From contig JAVTVX010000024.1 of the NCBI GenBank assembly GCA_033439265.1, positions 12,445,001 through 12,509,000 on the forward strand: a stretch of 64,000 nucleotides of DNA. The letters are read 5' to 3'. The notes under the pieces were generated by a model. The model was not told where the DNA came from, searched no databases, and worked only from the letters and a program-made list of their open reading frames with translations. The translations under genes were made by a program, and so were the position numbers. This DNA is from Dillenia suffruticosa (taxonomy: Eukaryota; Streptophyta; Magnoliopsida; Dilleniales; Dilleniaceae). The first letter of the stretch is position 1. The number at the start of each line of letters is the position of its first letter. Shown here piece by piece: positions 1 through 14,600 of this stretch.

Positions 1-2697
1 GGAACTTGTTCCTTAACAAGTTTCCTATACATTTCTTTTATCAGAATTAGATTTATTTTTTTATTGATCATACTCCCTTTAAATATAAAAAATTAAGAAT
101 TACAATAAAATAGAATTTTTATTCAAAACAAATTTTTAAAATCATTCATGATATGAAGAATTTCAAAACTAAGGTAATTACTATTTTTAAAGGATCACTA
201 TCAACTGAAATAAGGAAACTATTATTTTTCTAAAATATTTTCCTTTTTACTAGTTTATAAATATCCTTCTACAAGATTTCTTTCCAATGATATGTATTTT
301 CTAGAATAATGCTTTCTAATGATATCCAAGTGCATATCAATGTTATCCAGATATTATTTGGAGGGATTATTTGGGCAATCCTCCTCTTCATTTTGCAGCT
401 CCGTGTGCCCTTTAAAGCATATAGTTGACTAAATGCATCTTACACGATCCCCATATAAGAAAACAAAATCATCCACATAATAATACAAGCAATGAAGCTA
501 ATGAGGTTTTGGTGTGAGTTTATATGTTTTTGATAATTAATCATTTCTTAGATACTAAAAACAAGTATACTCATTCAGGAGAAATATTATTTGTCACTTT
601 TCAGTAGATGTTATTGTAGCTCTCATGAATTTAAAATAAATGTGATTAGGTGTATTAAAATAACATGAAGCTGATAAATGTATGTATTAATTTTTGAGGT
701 TTGAGACCAATTGTTTCATATGCTCTATTAGAGCTAGATGGAGACCTTAAAAGACATTTTATGGAGTGAACTATTGGGTGGGTTAGATTTTGTAGGACAA
801 TAGTGAAGTTTAATGATTTTTGGGTTCTTTTTCCATATAATGAATGTTGAAGGCACTGCTGAAATTGGAGGAAGAGTTCAAACAACATCAGGAAAAGGCT
901 GGGGGATCTTCTGGCTGGGTTCAATTAGTTATCTGCAAAGAATTTGGTGTTCGTAGATAACATAATTATGGGTATTCTTTTTGTTGAGCTGTGAAAATGG
1001 ACGTATAGATATTCAATTTTTTCATGGGAATGGCTCTTGTTTCTATTTGGATGGAATTGTGATGTGTTCCTAAGACTTTGTTCCGTAGAGTTTTCTCTGT
1101 GAGCTCTTCTTCAAGGTATTCTTAAGTTCAGTTGGAGATTTTGTTTGTTACAAAATTTAATGCTGGAATTCACATAGTGAATGTTCTTATACCCGACCAG
1201 ATGCTGAAGTGCATCCGGAGGGGTTACGAGGAGGTCAGGGACTAGAGGTTAGTGGAATTTGAGGTGTCTTTTTTTTTTTTTTTTTGGTCCTGTTACATTC
1301 ATGGGGACTGCAAGGGTGGGAGTATTTTTTGCTTGGAAACTAGAATACTTCTCTTTTCCATGAAACTAACTGGGAAAAGGCATTTTCTTTTCCTGGGAAA
1401 TGGACAACTGAGAGAATCTTTCCACTGTTTATGTTTGGGCAGTGATTCTGGCATTGATCTCAAGGATGTATAACCCTGACTAACTCCAGATTTGTTCGGC
1501 TAAGAGGGAGCTTAGTAGTTTCTCTTGGCTATTTTCCTCATGGGGAGGAAAAGTAATAGGAGGGTGCTTCATGGGGGTGACAGATCCCTTTCTAGCATGA
1601 CTCATTTAAGGCTTGACAATCTTGATTCTGTTGGCCTTTCTTTGTTTTATATATTGGAATGATATTGGCCCATGGCAGTTTGTATTCTCTCTCTCATGCT
1701 TTAAGATGGTTGGGGTAGTAACTCTTTGACACTTCTTTATTTCAGTTTTAGAAAAAAATGATTTGAGAGCTTATGAATTTTCTTACAAAGAGAAGTGGAT
1801 GGAGAAAGAGAAGAGGAGTTGGAAAAAAAGTCAGATAAAGCAGAATGATTTAAACACCTTAACTACTTCCACTTGGGATGTGAATGAGTTACCATAGTGT
1901 AGGCCAGAAAAGCATTTTGGGTCTTTTCAACATCATGGATAGTTTTTAAATCTTGAGCAGGAGATGAAGCTTAGGTTCAAAACACTTTGGGTTCTTTTCT
2001 AAAACATTACCTTCATTTAAATGTCTGTTGGAAATTGTTGTTGTTGCTTCCTTCTATAGACCATCTGCTGATCATTTAAGTTTCAACATGGTGAGTATGT
2101 AGTCTTATTTGGTAAAAAGTTGACCTGGATCTCTTGGGCTGATAAATTTTGTGGTACTACTAGATGGGAAAGTTTTGGACTTCAAAGATTTTGTATTTTT
2201 TCTTCAGACATACATTTCTCTCCTTTTTTGACTTGCACTACCATGTGTCGTGGAAGTGCATGTTGGATATGGCCATTTCCTAAAACTATTTGACATTAGG
2301 TTGCTACTCCTGATTTGCAGAAGGTACATGAAATTTTAGAGGAGAGACTCCTTATCATTTTGACAAACAAACTACCATGAGAGTATCATCTCTTTGCTGC
2401 AAAGACTAAGTCATTTATGTTCAGCTGTATGGACTTGAATATGACATAGCTGCTGCAGGAAACTGTCATTCTGTTTTTACTTTATTAGCTTTGATGGTTC
2501 ATCGTGGTAGAATTTTATTTACTTCCTAATCTGAGTTTTTCTTGCTGTGTTTGACATCTGAATATGACCACGGTATTCTACTTCTGCACAGACTGAAACC
2601 ATCTAGTCTACGTTTAATTTTGTGTACAACTGTTAAATTTTGTCCAACTGTGTGATAATATATGACAATTCTTATATTTTTCATGCTCTCCATACAG
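1..2697. other. Upstream intron of THO2 (no exon recognised)
   Basis: AT-rich (T-rich on the + strand), with only short ORFs that do not resemble protein. I looked for the segment that should precede the first visible exon in plant THO2 and did not find it, so this is probably one intron (or the end of one) of at least 2.7 kb. A small imperfect inverted repeat (GGAACTTGTT / AACAAGTTTCC) sits at bases 1-25. Nothing else is supported. Confidence 0.5.
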
Positions 2698-5600
2698 CTT
2701 GAGTATGATGTTTTGGAGTATGTCGTGATTGAGCGCTTGGCACAAGGGGGTCGTGAAAAGCTAAAAGACGATGGTCTTAATTTGTCAGACTGGCTTCAAT
2801 CTTTAGCGTCATTTTGGGGCCACTTGTATGTAACAGTGTCCTATTCTTTTTCTCTTATTTAGTATGAAGTTCAATGGTCTAATAAAGCTGATTATATGCT
2901 TTTGAAATTTTTATCACTGCATGATATGCTATTCTTTATATTCTTTCGTCAAATCCTTTCTGCTCCTCTGAATTGTATGAATTTCAATCCACTGATTGAA
3001 GTGATTTATTATTAAAATTACAAATGTCACACTTCTAGTACTTCAATTTAGAAGTGCAATGGCTTTTGGGATGCTTTGCTTTAATTTCGGGTTTGCAGAT
3101 TGACCTCAGCAAGCTGGATGATTAGGCTGGGGATGTCCTTATGTTGCAGATTGCAGTGAAAACCTGGATACAATGCCTGAATGGATGTTTTTAATAATTT
3201 GCCTCGGAAGAATACAGCGACTTTAGGTTTCTATGGCATATTTTGGTGGAGACCTGTCTGATAGAACCTGTGATCTTTAATCAGTGCTTTGTTTCATCGT
3301 TCTTGGGCATTTTAATGTTCTTTCTCTTTAAAGATCCATATGTTGGCTATTAGGAAGGTGAGGATTCATTGGCAGCCTTAGATGAGATGTATGAGCACCA
3401 TTCGGATGCCAATTAAGACAGTTTCTAGTAACTTATGTCTTTGATCGAAGAAAGTGAAGTGATTGCTGGCTGTTGCAACAGTGGGCCACTTAAGGGTCCA
3501 GCTCCAAGTATATCTAAAGTATAAAGAATTTGATTGGAGACAAATTTATCATAATATGTGATGTTGTTCTTTTGGTCTTATATAAAGTGAAAATTATCTC
3601 AATTGATTATGGGGCCAAAGTTTGACTTGGTTTTTGGTAGATTTCATGACGATTGTGATAGAGTTATGGTGGAATCACCAATTAGAATATGTTGAAGAAG
3701 TCTAATGATCCAATGGGGGCTAACCCTTTTTTTTCCCTACTTTTGATGAAGTTGAAGTTTTTGTAGTTGGAGTCCTTGGGGTTTGATTGACATTGCAGAG
3801 ATGAATGCACCAATTGCAGTAGAATAAAGTTATAATTCAGTAGTTATTCTAGATGCTTGCCAAATTTGAAAAAAACTAGAGGTTATTTGTACTCCTCGGA
3901 AACCCCCACTCGCATTACCATTCCATATTTCTTGGCCTAGTCTTCCCTCTTGACAATGATGCTGATCCCCCATTGGCCCTGAAAGCAAATTTAGGTTTAG
4001 TTGGAAGCTGTAGAATGATGGGTTTGGTCCTTGGTTAGGGAAGATTGTTGTCGTGTTTTCTTATTTCTCATTTTGTCAAAGCAAAATTTTTAAGGGATAG
4101 TGTTTCTTCAAAGTAACTGGCTGCTCTCTATAAAATAACCCCTATTGATTGCCTGAGCGGGAGAGAATTTACCTTGGACTAAGTGATGCCTACTCGAAGG
4201 ACAAAGTTTTTAGCAATGCTATACTTATTTAACTTAATCAATGCTTCTGTGGGGTTCATTTATGATCAGTTGTATGTGGAGTATTGCTTGACAATTGGCT
4301 GAGGATTCTTTGGTATCTCATGATGAGGGTCTTCTTTGTCCACTAATGCGTTGATGGCTTGAACACAGCTGCATATGATGTGAAACGGATGTGTTGTGCA
4401 TGTTCATGATTGACTTTAACACAAGCAGTTTAGGGAAATTTATGCTCTCGAATTTCCGATGCATGTTCAGACTTGGGAATTCTAGTTTGTTTAATGGATC
4501 CACTACACTTTCGAATTGGTATCCCTGTCCCAACACCATGTGGTTCCAGTGCTGCTATATGATGCAATATTGTGAAAGTTTTTGTTTTTTCCCCCCTTTA
4601 TTCAATTATAATTTTGTGCAAGTTCTTTTTCCTAGTATCGACTGCTTTTCTGCTCTTCTTGTCTTTTCCCCTCTTGTATGGATGTTATTCAATTATAATT
4701 TTGTGCAAGTTCTTTTTCCTGGTATCGATTGCTTTTCTGCTCTTCTTGTCTTTTCCCTTCTTGTATGGATGATATAAATATTGTGTAATTGTCTCTTACC
4801 AGATTTGATAGAACACAAACATTTGGGGTAGGAAGGGGAAGAGGTAGTTGCTGTGAATGTGATGCATCCTTGATATTGCTGGAGTTCAGAATGTGTTTGA
4901 AGCATTTATCATCTTTAATTTTTGCAATAGTATGGAAAAAAAGCTTTGTTTTCTTTTCATGTATGGTATTACCAAGAAAATTCAACTGCTTTTTTTTTCT
5001 TAATTCTTTTTTTATTGTTTATGAATACTCTGTGTAGATTCCACATGGCATTGACTGTGGCGTGTTTGGAAAATGGTACATTGTGCTTTTAAGAAAGGTT
5101 ATGGAGTTTTGAATGTGGTCTTGATAAGTAACCGTTGTGTGAACTCCTACTTTCCAGAACTAATTGCAGAGGGGACGTGTAAAGCTATTAGTTCCTTTTT
5201 ATTTTTATTAAGTTATATTGCATTATTTTACATGAACATGGCCTTTTATAAGTGCTTATTATTTAATCTCAGATTTTGCTTCATCATACATTAGCTGATG
5301 ATGGGCTTTTTCTCTTTTATTTTTATGTTTGTTTGACTAACTTGCTCTTGGGTGAATGTTTTGACAATGTAAATACATGTGGTAAACTAGATTTTGGGTA
5401 AATCTCTTAGTTGATTGAGGTTATAGAGAGCTCTGTCTTTTTTGTGGTGTGCTAAGATACAACTCCATTTGGGAGCTTTTGCTCCAAGAAATGCTGTTTT
5501 GGAATTTCCAAAACATCCCTTAACTAATTTTGCAGGTGATAAAATCTCCAACCGTACAAAATTAACTTAGCGAAGGCAAACAAGCAAATGAGAGATTTTT

Positions 5601-8600
5601 CCTGTTGTACATAGAGTATTATGTGCATTTTTGTTTCGCAGATGAAGGTGTATTCTGTGGAGATTGAGTCTTTATGAAGAAAGATATGATACAGGGTCTT
5701 CTTTGGTTAGTTACATACAGAGACATGTCTAGGGCTTCTCATGTCAGTTTTCAGAAGAGCCTGTCAATAATATATGTTATTTCCTTAGCTTTATGGTTCT
5801 CTATATTCATGGCCCAGTAGTTCTAACATGTTGATGACCAACATTTTCCAGTCTCTTATCTTTGATTTGCTTTACCATGTTCCCAACGATAGAGTCATTA
5901 TGAAGAAAGATGTGTTATAAGTTGGTCGGTTGTTTTGAATGGGCTGGCTGTTTCACAAAACGGAATTAAAGCTGGAGGTCATTACCCCCATTTATTTGAT
6001 GTGTTTGTGCCCGTGCTCTAATAAAAAAAATATAAATGCCTCCCTCCACGAGGTTGAACTTTTGAAGTAGATGATTGTTACACAAAACTGAAGATACATG
6101 GTCTTAATTATGAAAGCCTTTTGTCCCACCTGTCTCAGTGATCCTTCTCTGGATCTGTTGTTTCGTATTTTTATCCATTCTTTGCTTCTGGATGTTATAC
6201 ATCTGTCATGAATGTGTGTTCATGCTGTGTGATTGTGGTCACTTTTGTTCTTTCTGATATCTGTTTTTCACCTGTACTATATTAAGTCGCAAAAAAATTT
6301 TATATGGTTTGTGGCCTTTATTTTTTTTTACCTGCAGATGCAAAAAGTACCCATCCATGGAACTGAGAGGCCTTTTCCAGTATCTTGTGAATCAATTGAA
6401 AAGGGGACAAGGAATTGAGCTTGTTCTTTTGCAGGTACATGGTGTTAAGCTTTTGCCATTTACCAATAGCCTCATAATGTAATGTTCACTGGTGTTTATT
6501 ATCTGCTTCAGGAGCTTATCCAACAAATGGCCAATGTCCAGTACACTGAGAACATGACTGAGGAGCAGCTGGATGCCATGGCTGGAAGTGAGACTCTTCG
6601 ATATCAGGCTACTTCTTTTGGGATAAACCGGAATAATAAGGTGATTTATGTTCTTTGGGCTTTCTTCTTTTTAACCAAAAAAGGTTCTGTGAATTGCATT
6701 GATTTTTCAACATACCATGTGAACCATGCAAGAAAAGGGGAGATGACAACAGAAGGCCATGTGAAATTAGTACTAACCACCGAGTCCAATTAACAGCCAC
6801 TTAACAGGACCCTGAGGTGCACCATTTATCTGGTCATTCATTTTGTTAAACTACCCTTACTCAAGCTACTGTCCTTTTGCATGAAACAAAGAAAAAGGGG
6901 CATACCCAGTGCATGAAACAAAGAAATCAGTTAATATAGCGGGTCCATGTTCCTATTAAATTCCATTGTGGATCAATATCATGTGGTAGTCATTACAGTT
7001 GCAGTAATGATAATGGAAATAAAGTAATAGAATGGTATTATCCATTTTGAGATAAGATTAGGTTCCTATAGGATGTTCTTGGAGTTAGGAGAGTATATTG
7101 GATGCTACCTCCAGATATTTTTGTGAGGATTTTTGAGTGGGTTGAGAATCCCTCGAGTATTTCATTGGACGGTTTTCTTTTCCTTTGACTCTTGACTCTG
7201 TTGTGGGTTTTATATAGTTTCTTCTGGTGTAGTTCCTTTATCAATGCATCCCCTTCTGCTTTATGTGATCAAAATTTTCTTTTGCTATCGAAAGTGATCA
7301 GTGTCCTAAGTTCATTGTGTTTTATAATTTGAAAGTTTCAAAGACATGCTCTACGTTTAAGTTACCCAACCACCAATGGACTCCATTGGTGTGGGATTTT
7401 CTTTCCAAAGCCAAGCATCAGGTTTATCTTTTACTTGATATGGTGTTCTAATATGTGGTTAATTCCAGGCGTTGATCAAATCCACTAACAGGTTAAGAGA
7501 CTCATTGGTTCCCAAAGAAGAGCCCAAGTTGGCAATTCCCTTACTGTTGCTTATTGCTCAGCATCGTTCAGTGTAAGCAATGCAATTTTGTCTGTTGTTT
7601 AAATAATCTTATTGTAACTCGCATTCGAATGTTCTTTTAGATATTGGAACAGCTAAGTTGAGTTGTGGTTCCAGATTCAGACCTAGACCACTGCCTGCTA
7701 CTACATCTTCAATGTTGCACTTTTTTAACAAATAATGTCTTCCTTTCTTGTTTATAGATCAGCTGATTTTCTATATAGGCTTTCCTTTCCATTTACAATT
7801 GTTTCTAGCCAACAATGCTTTTTGGACTTATTTGGGTTCTCATTCAAGTTATTTGGGTTCACGGACTGGCTTTGCCTTTTTCTTCCTGCTGTTATGAATT
7901 GTCACCGATCACCTGTAGTATGGCTAAATGGTCACAGTCTATACTCATGGATAAGCTGACCCTTTTTTGGGTTTTCAATGCTATTGTCATGTACATCAGT
8001 TCCATTTTTCTATAGATTTAGAAATTAGGACCAAGCAATAAAAAGTGGACCCTACAAGGACGAAAATACCGAGTAGTTGAGCTGTGAGGATGTACCCTAT
8101 TGTGGGTTGTTAAGTAGTAAGCATCATGCAAAATAATTGCCATTGTGGAAATTCAATCTGACCGATCTATTCCTGGCAGGGTTGTAATAAATGCAGATGC
8201 TCCATACATTAAAATGGTCAGTGAGCAGTTTGATCGATGCCATGGTACTCTTCTGCAATTTGTAGAATTCCTTGGTAGTGCTGTGACACCTGCTACAGCT
8301 TATGCTCAGCTGATTCCGCCCCTTGATGATCTTATCCACCTGTATCATCTTGATCCTGAGGTATGTTTTCCACCCTCACTTTTTCCTTTCCTTCACCCCC
8401 TCTGTTTTTTTCTGGATTTTTTTTTTTATTCAAGTCATTTTATATATCCATATACAAAAGTCATTTTGTCACAAATTTTTGTTTATATCTTGTATAGGTG
8501 GCGTTCCTCATTTATCGGCCTGTGATGAGGCTTTTTAAGAGTCAGAATATTTCTGATATCCTTTGGCCTTTAGATGACAGAGGAGCTACAGATATCTCAA

Positions 8601-11600
8601 ATTTGGAAGAGTCTGATCCTTCACTTTATTCTGGGAATATGATCCTGGATCTTGGCTCTCCTCGAAAGCCCATTCTGTAATATTCTTCAGCTTTATGGTG
8701 TCATTTCTATGTTCTTTGGTTGGACTTGTTGGCAGTGTGACACTACTGTTACTCATATGATTATATTCTCAAAATTGTTTTAAATTTTGTATATATCCTA
8801 TTTTCTATCAGGCATTTTGTTCTTGCTTTGAAATATTGGTGTCGTATTTTTCCTTTCAGGTGGTCAGACTTGCTTGGTACGGTTAGAACCATGTTGCCCT
8901 CAAGAGCATGGAATAGTCTCTCTCCTGATCTTTATGCTACGTTCTGGGGGCTTACACTCTATGATCTTTATGTTCCTCGAAACCGCTATGAAGCTGAGAT
9001 TGCCAAACAGCATGGTGCTCTTAAAGTGTTAGAAGAGCTTTCCGATAATTCCAATTCAGCGATAACTAAAAGGAAAAAGGACAAGGAAAAGATTCAAGAA
9101 TCACTAGATCGTCTGACTAATGAACTCCAGAAGCATGAAGAAAATGTTGCTTCTGTTCGTAGACGTCTTGCCCGTGAAAAAGATAATTGGCTAAGCTCTT
9201 GCCCTGAAACTCTGAAGATCAACATGGAGTTTCTTCAGCGCTGTATTTTTCCTCGCTGTACTTTTAGTATGCCAGATGCTGTTTATTGTGCCATGTTTGT
9301 ACTTACTCTTCATTCACTGGGAACACCATTTTTTAATACCGTCAACCACATTGATGTTCTAATATGTAAAGCATTACAACCTATGATATGCTGCTGCACC
9401 GAGTACGAAGCAGGTAGACTTGGGAGGTTTTTGTTTGAGACACTGAAGATTGCTTATTATTGGAAGGTAATTATATATTTCTCATGCTTCATATCCTTGG
9501 TCTTTAAAGTTAATTTTCTGTCTATTCTGATTCAGACTTTGCTTGTTTTTTGCACGTTTCCCCTATTTACAAAAATGGAAATATATTTAAAACACAAAGG
9601 GATGGCCCCAAAGAACCTACAACTCCTAGGAAGACATATAGAATCTGCTATATCTACACCAGAGTCTAAAATTTATAAGAGGACCAAAAGGAGAAAGATT
9701 TAAGAAACATACCAGTAGAAGAGGTCGAAGATTGTTTGCTCCTTCTACTACTGTATTTATCATATTTATATAGTCTCACGTCATCAGCTCCCAATAATCA
9801 GCACGTTTTGTACGATCAAGGTTACAATGTCTGTGACACCTTTATGAAGTTGAAGCAGAATTTTGCCATAAAAATATTTTCCCGTGGCAATTATTTACAA
9901 CTTAATCTGATCTTTAAGAGCCTCACCATAAAACATGTTAGAAGGAGAGCTGTCCATGGTTATGCCACCATCATAAGAAAAGTATTTTTACAAGATATCT
10001 TTTGTGTTTTTTTCTTATTTTATTCCTTGGTTGCAATTTACCATCATGTGATTGTTCAGCAGCAACACCGAACCATAGAATACTTGTCGAATCTAAAAAA
10101 GTCACTTGTGGTGTCATGAATGATTTAATAGTATCTTATTTGTTTTTGGCTATTGTCTGCACATAATTGGCAAAATTAGTCTAGTACCCTGGTGATTAGA
10201 TTGAAGGTGGTTTGTGGGCACCCTGTTAATATTGTCTGCTCGTAGTTGATAGTGGAAATGGCTCAGTCTACTTTACACTTGATTTTGACTTATTCTTTCT
10301 GCAGAGTGATGAGTCAATCTATGAACGTGAATGTGGAAATATGCCTGGTTTTGCTGTCTACTACAGATACCCAAATAGCCAGCGAGTTACATATAGCCAG
10401 TTTATTAAGGTGAGGGTTTCTGACTTTGTAAGTGCTGAAGTATTGTCTGTCCATACATAGGGAAAGTTTATGTGATCAGTTCACTGCAACAACAACAACA
10501 AATCGAGCCTTAAACCTAATAATTTGGGGTCGGCCATTTGAGAGACAAATTTAAAAATGATTTAAATAAATAAATAAATAAGTAAATAATAAATAAAATA
10601 AATAAAGAAATACACTAAAAGTGGAAATAAAAAATAACAACAATAATAATAATAATAAAAATAAGAAAAAAAAGGGAATTAAAAAAAAAAATATATATAT
10701 ATATATTTATATAAATAAATATATATACCTAAAATTTGTTGAGTTAATTTGTGCAGATTTTTCTACGCCACTCATTGCTATCTAAGGTCATCTTCTCGTC
10801 TATACCATTGACTATCATATCTTTACGAATAATTTGCATCCAAGTTTTTAACGGTCTACCTACACGTTTTTCTAATTCTCCTATATTTAAGTTTTCGGCT
10901 CTCCTAACCGGTGTTTCATTGGGTCTTCTTTGCACATGTCTAAATTATCTCAGACGACACTCTCGTATTTTATACACAATTGAACTAATTCCCAACTTGT
11001 TACGAATCTCTTCATTTCTAGTTTTGCCACACATTTATCTAAATATTCTCATTTCTGCTTCAGTCATTTTTTGTTCTTGTTGTTGTTTAACAGCCCAACA
11101 CTCGGTATCATACAATAATGCAGGTCTAACTGCAGTACTATAGAACTTTCCCTTCAAATGCATTGGCATCATACGATCGCAAAGAATTTCATATGCCTTT
11201 CTCCATTTCATCCGACCCGTTTGAATCCTATGGTTCACATCGTTATCTATAGTGCCATCATTTTGAATGATGGAATCTAAATATTTAAACTGTTCACTTT
11301 TGGTATATCTTGCCCATCAAACCTAATTGTTTCTTTATTATTTCGTTGATTATTGCTAAATCTATATCTCATATACTCAGTTTACTGCATAAAAGATTTT
11401 TTCTTTTTTTCTTTTTTTCTCTTTATTTATTTTTTACATTTTACTTTCTCCCGCTTCCGAATTGCTAATTGTTCCATTTGCTCACCAAATCTTTTCCAAC
11501 ATTATTCAATCCTGAAAGTTTGGTTTCTTCTTGTTACTTGTTCTTGTTCTTGTTCTTGTTCTTCTTTTTGTTGTTGCATGTTAATTTTGGATGGATTGAA

Positions 11601-14600
11601 AAATTTTGTTCATTTTGTTGCATTAATAGTCCTCTAGGACTTCATTTGTATGTAATAGTGTTGAGAAAATGCAGGGGAGCCAATGTTGCATCCCCTGCTT
11701 CTTGAGGCAGGAAAGTGCTGTTGTAAGGTCTTTTTGATTTCCTTCATCATCTAATTTTTAAGAAAAAGTACAGCAAGAGTTTAGTCTACAGAAAACAGCC
11801 TTTTCTCATCATAACTACTAATATATATATATATTTTTTTGGTCCAGAAACTCTCCTTTATGCATGAATTTATTTTCTCCCATTTGGCTGCCAGTTTCTT
11901 ATTGTTGGTAATAACTGATGTTAAGTGTATATTGGCGATTTTAGCCTCTCATACTTTTTATTTTTTATTTTTTATTTTTTTTTGGTGGGGGAGCAAAACT
12001 TTGTTGATTGATTTTTTGTGTTTTTGTATTCATTTATTTTTTAATCCAAATCATCCTCAAATATTGGTAGTATATCCTGGAAACATTTCTTTATATTGTT
12101 CTTACAACAATTATTATTTTCTTTTTCTCCTGAAGGTACATTGGAAATGGAGTCAAAGAATCACACGGTTATTGATTCAGTGCTTGGAATCAACTGAGTA
12201 TATGGAAATCCGCAATGCTCTCATAGTATTGACCAAAATTTCTGGTGTTTTTCCTGTTACTCGGAAGAGTGGAATAAACCTAGAGAAACGAGTGAGATGA
12301 ATGCTACGTTGTACTCTTGTCCTTGTTTTTTTTTTTCTTTTGTAATCTATTTGAATCTCATTATTTTTATGTCATATTTAGGTAGCCAAAATTAAAAGCG
12401 ATGAAAGAGAGGATCTGAAAGTGTTGGCAACAGGTGTTGCTGCAGCTCTGGCCTCTAGAAAGGTAATCATGTGCTGTTGTCTCTCTTGAATTTGCTAGAA
12501 GGCCTCTTGCAACATGTAATAAATTTTAGTGTCCTTATGTCATCAGTCCTGTGTTATAGTTTTTGAAGGTTGCATTATTTGATTTAATAACAGTATTCCT
12601 GAAAGTTGTTCAGCTTAAATGATGTATCTATTTTCTTCAATTTAAAGCCGTCATGGGTGACAGAAGAAGAATTTGGCATGGGTTATCTTGAACTAAAGCC
12701 TGCTCAACCACTTGCTTCGAAATCTTTAACAAGCAATGCTGTGTCCGCACAAAATGGTTCTGGTTCTATTTCTCAGATTGAAACAACTGGCACTGGGGGA
12801 AGAACTCAACATCAAGAGTCCGCAGGCACTAATAAAGATAATATCCTAAGAGCTAAAGCTCAGGATGGAAGGCTGGAAAAACCTGAAAGTAGTTCTATTT
12901 CAAAACTTGATCCACCACATCCAAAACTAAAAGGGGGTTCACTAGTAAATGGATCAGATGTACAATCTTCTGTACCTTCAGCTGGTGTAAGTAGTGGAAT
13001 GGCCAGAACAGTGGAAAATCCAAAGCAGAATGATGAACTGGCAAATAAATTATCAGATGAGAGCATGTCAAAAGTTGTTCCAAGGACATCTGTGGAGCCT
13101 GAGGTATTACTGCATTTGTTGGTTAAAATATTGCTTCATCAGATGCATCCTTAATTTCTAGTGCTTGCTTATATCTATGGGAGATGCTTGCAAGTTGTTG
13201 CACTACCAGTCGTTGGTATAATGTGATTGTTTTCAATGTCATGTTTGCAAGCATTATATGCAATCCTTTTCTTACTAGAACTTTCTTCCACGGACAATCC
13301 ATTTCTTACTAGCATGTATTTAGAATGTTAAGGTTATGCTGACTTTTAAGGGAAAATTTATTCTTCTTTTCATTCCTGTTCATCAATTTTATCCTATATA
13401 ATAGAAAAGATATTAAAAATTGATGTTCTTAAAAACAACTTGAAGAGTCTTGTGAAAGGTGTAATAGAAATCTTTGGAGAAGGTTTATTTTTGTTGGCGG
13501 TGTTGCTGGAAAACCATATTGATGCATGGATTTGTCTTGTCTTTTCTTTTGATTGACTTCAAATTAATTATGAAATGTAGGATTCTGCTAAGGTTTATTT
13601 TTGTTGGCGGTGTTGCTGGAAAACCATATTGATGCATGGATTTGTCTTGTCTTTTCTGTTGATTGATTCCAAATTAATTATGAAATGTAGGATTCTGCTA
13701 CATTTGCATGGGAAATATATTAACACAAAAGTTTTATCATTGGATTGGGGATCATGAAAAGTGTGAAATAAGGACAAGTTTTTATTACAAGGAAAAGAAC
13801 ATCGTTTGCCCATTTACATCTGGTATCATCAATATGCACATTTATTGTACTCTTTAGTAAATATAATTGCCACGAAAATTTCTGGAGTATCTTGAGCTTG
13901 CAACATTTATTGTAGTAGAATCTGGTATTTAAGCTGTGCCACATGGGTATTATTTGTGGCGCATAACAGTTTGGATATTGCTCTCATCTTGAAGTATCTG
14001 TGTTTGATAGTCTATTGGTGGCTTAAATATGGAAAACATTTGAACAATAACTTGGGTAAGTTGCAAGAAAATGCTCTTATATGTGAACTTTGTAATCTAG
14101 TAATAGAGATATTGACCCAAGTGTAAAATGTCTTAGCTTTGGGAGTATATTATGCTATTAGGAAAACTGAACCTATCACAAGTAAAACTCTTGCTGGTAG
14201 CTTCCGGGAGAGGCCTTTCTTTTAGGTTCTTCCATGCCGTCTTCTCTGTGGCTTAGGTATACATATGTTCAGCATTAGATGTTGACTAATTTTGTGGATT
14301 ATCCCCATAATAGAGAGATTAATTGATGACTACAGCATGACATACTAGATTCCTCTAAAAGCTTCTGCTTCATGCTCCCACTAAGTGCTGGACCTTTGAT
14401 GCATAACGTTTAAATTGGACATTTGGCCTCACATTCTAAATTCTTATTTCACAAAAATGACAGATTTCGTATTAGCATAATATCTGCTTGTTGAAGTATT
14501 TTATAAAAGCACAGAACAATGCATTTGATGATATTTGATTTATTTGTAGTCTCTAATCCATAGATAAATGGTTTTTATTGGACTCCAATGCTAACGCGGT

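Noticed and set aside
655-924. Possible exon or small gene (- strand, 89 codons)
   Set aside because: Composition is like surrounding intron, no homology recognised and no splice logic with THO2.
4318-5294. Overlapping ORFs on both strands in the 3.5-kb THO2 intron
   Set aside because: Partly created by the 87-bp duplication; hydrophobic T-rich translations, no family.
9467-10119. Extended THO2 exon or extra gene in the 9467-10304 intron
   Set aside because: The open frame beyond the GT at 9467 is not THO2-like, and the next exon at 10305 joins in phase to the conserved protein.
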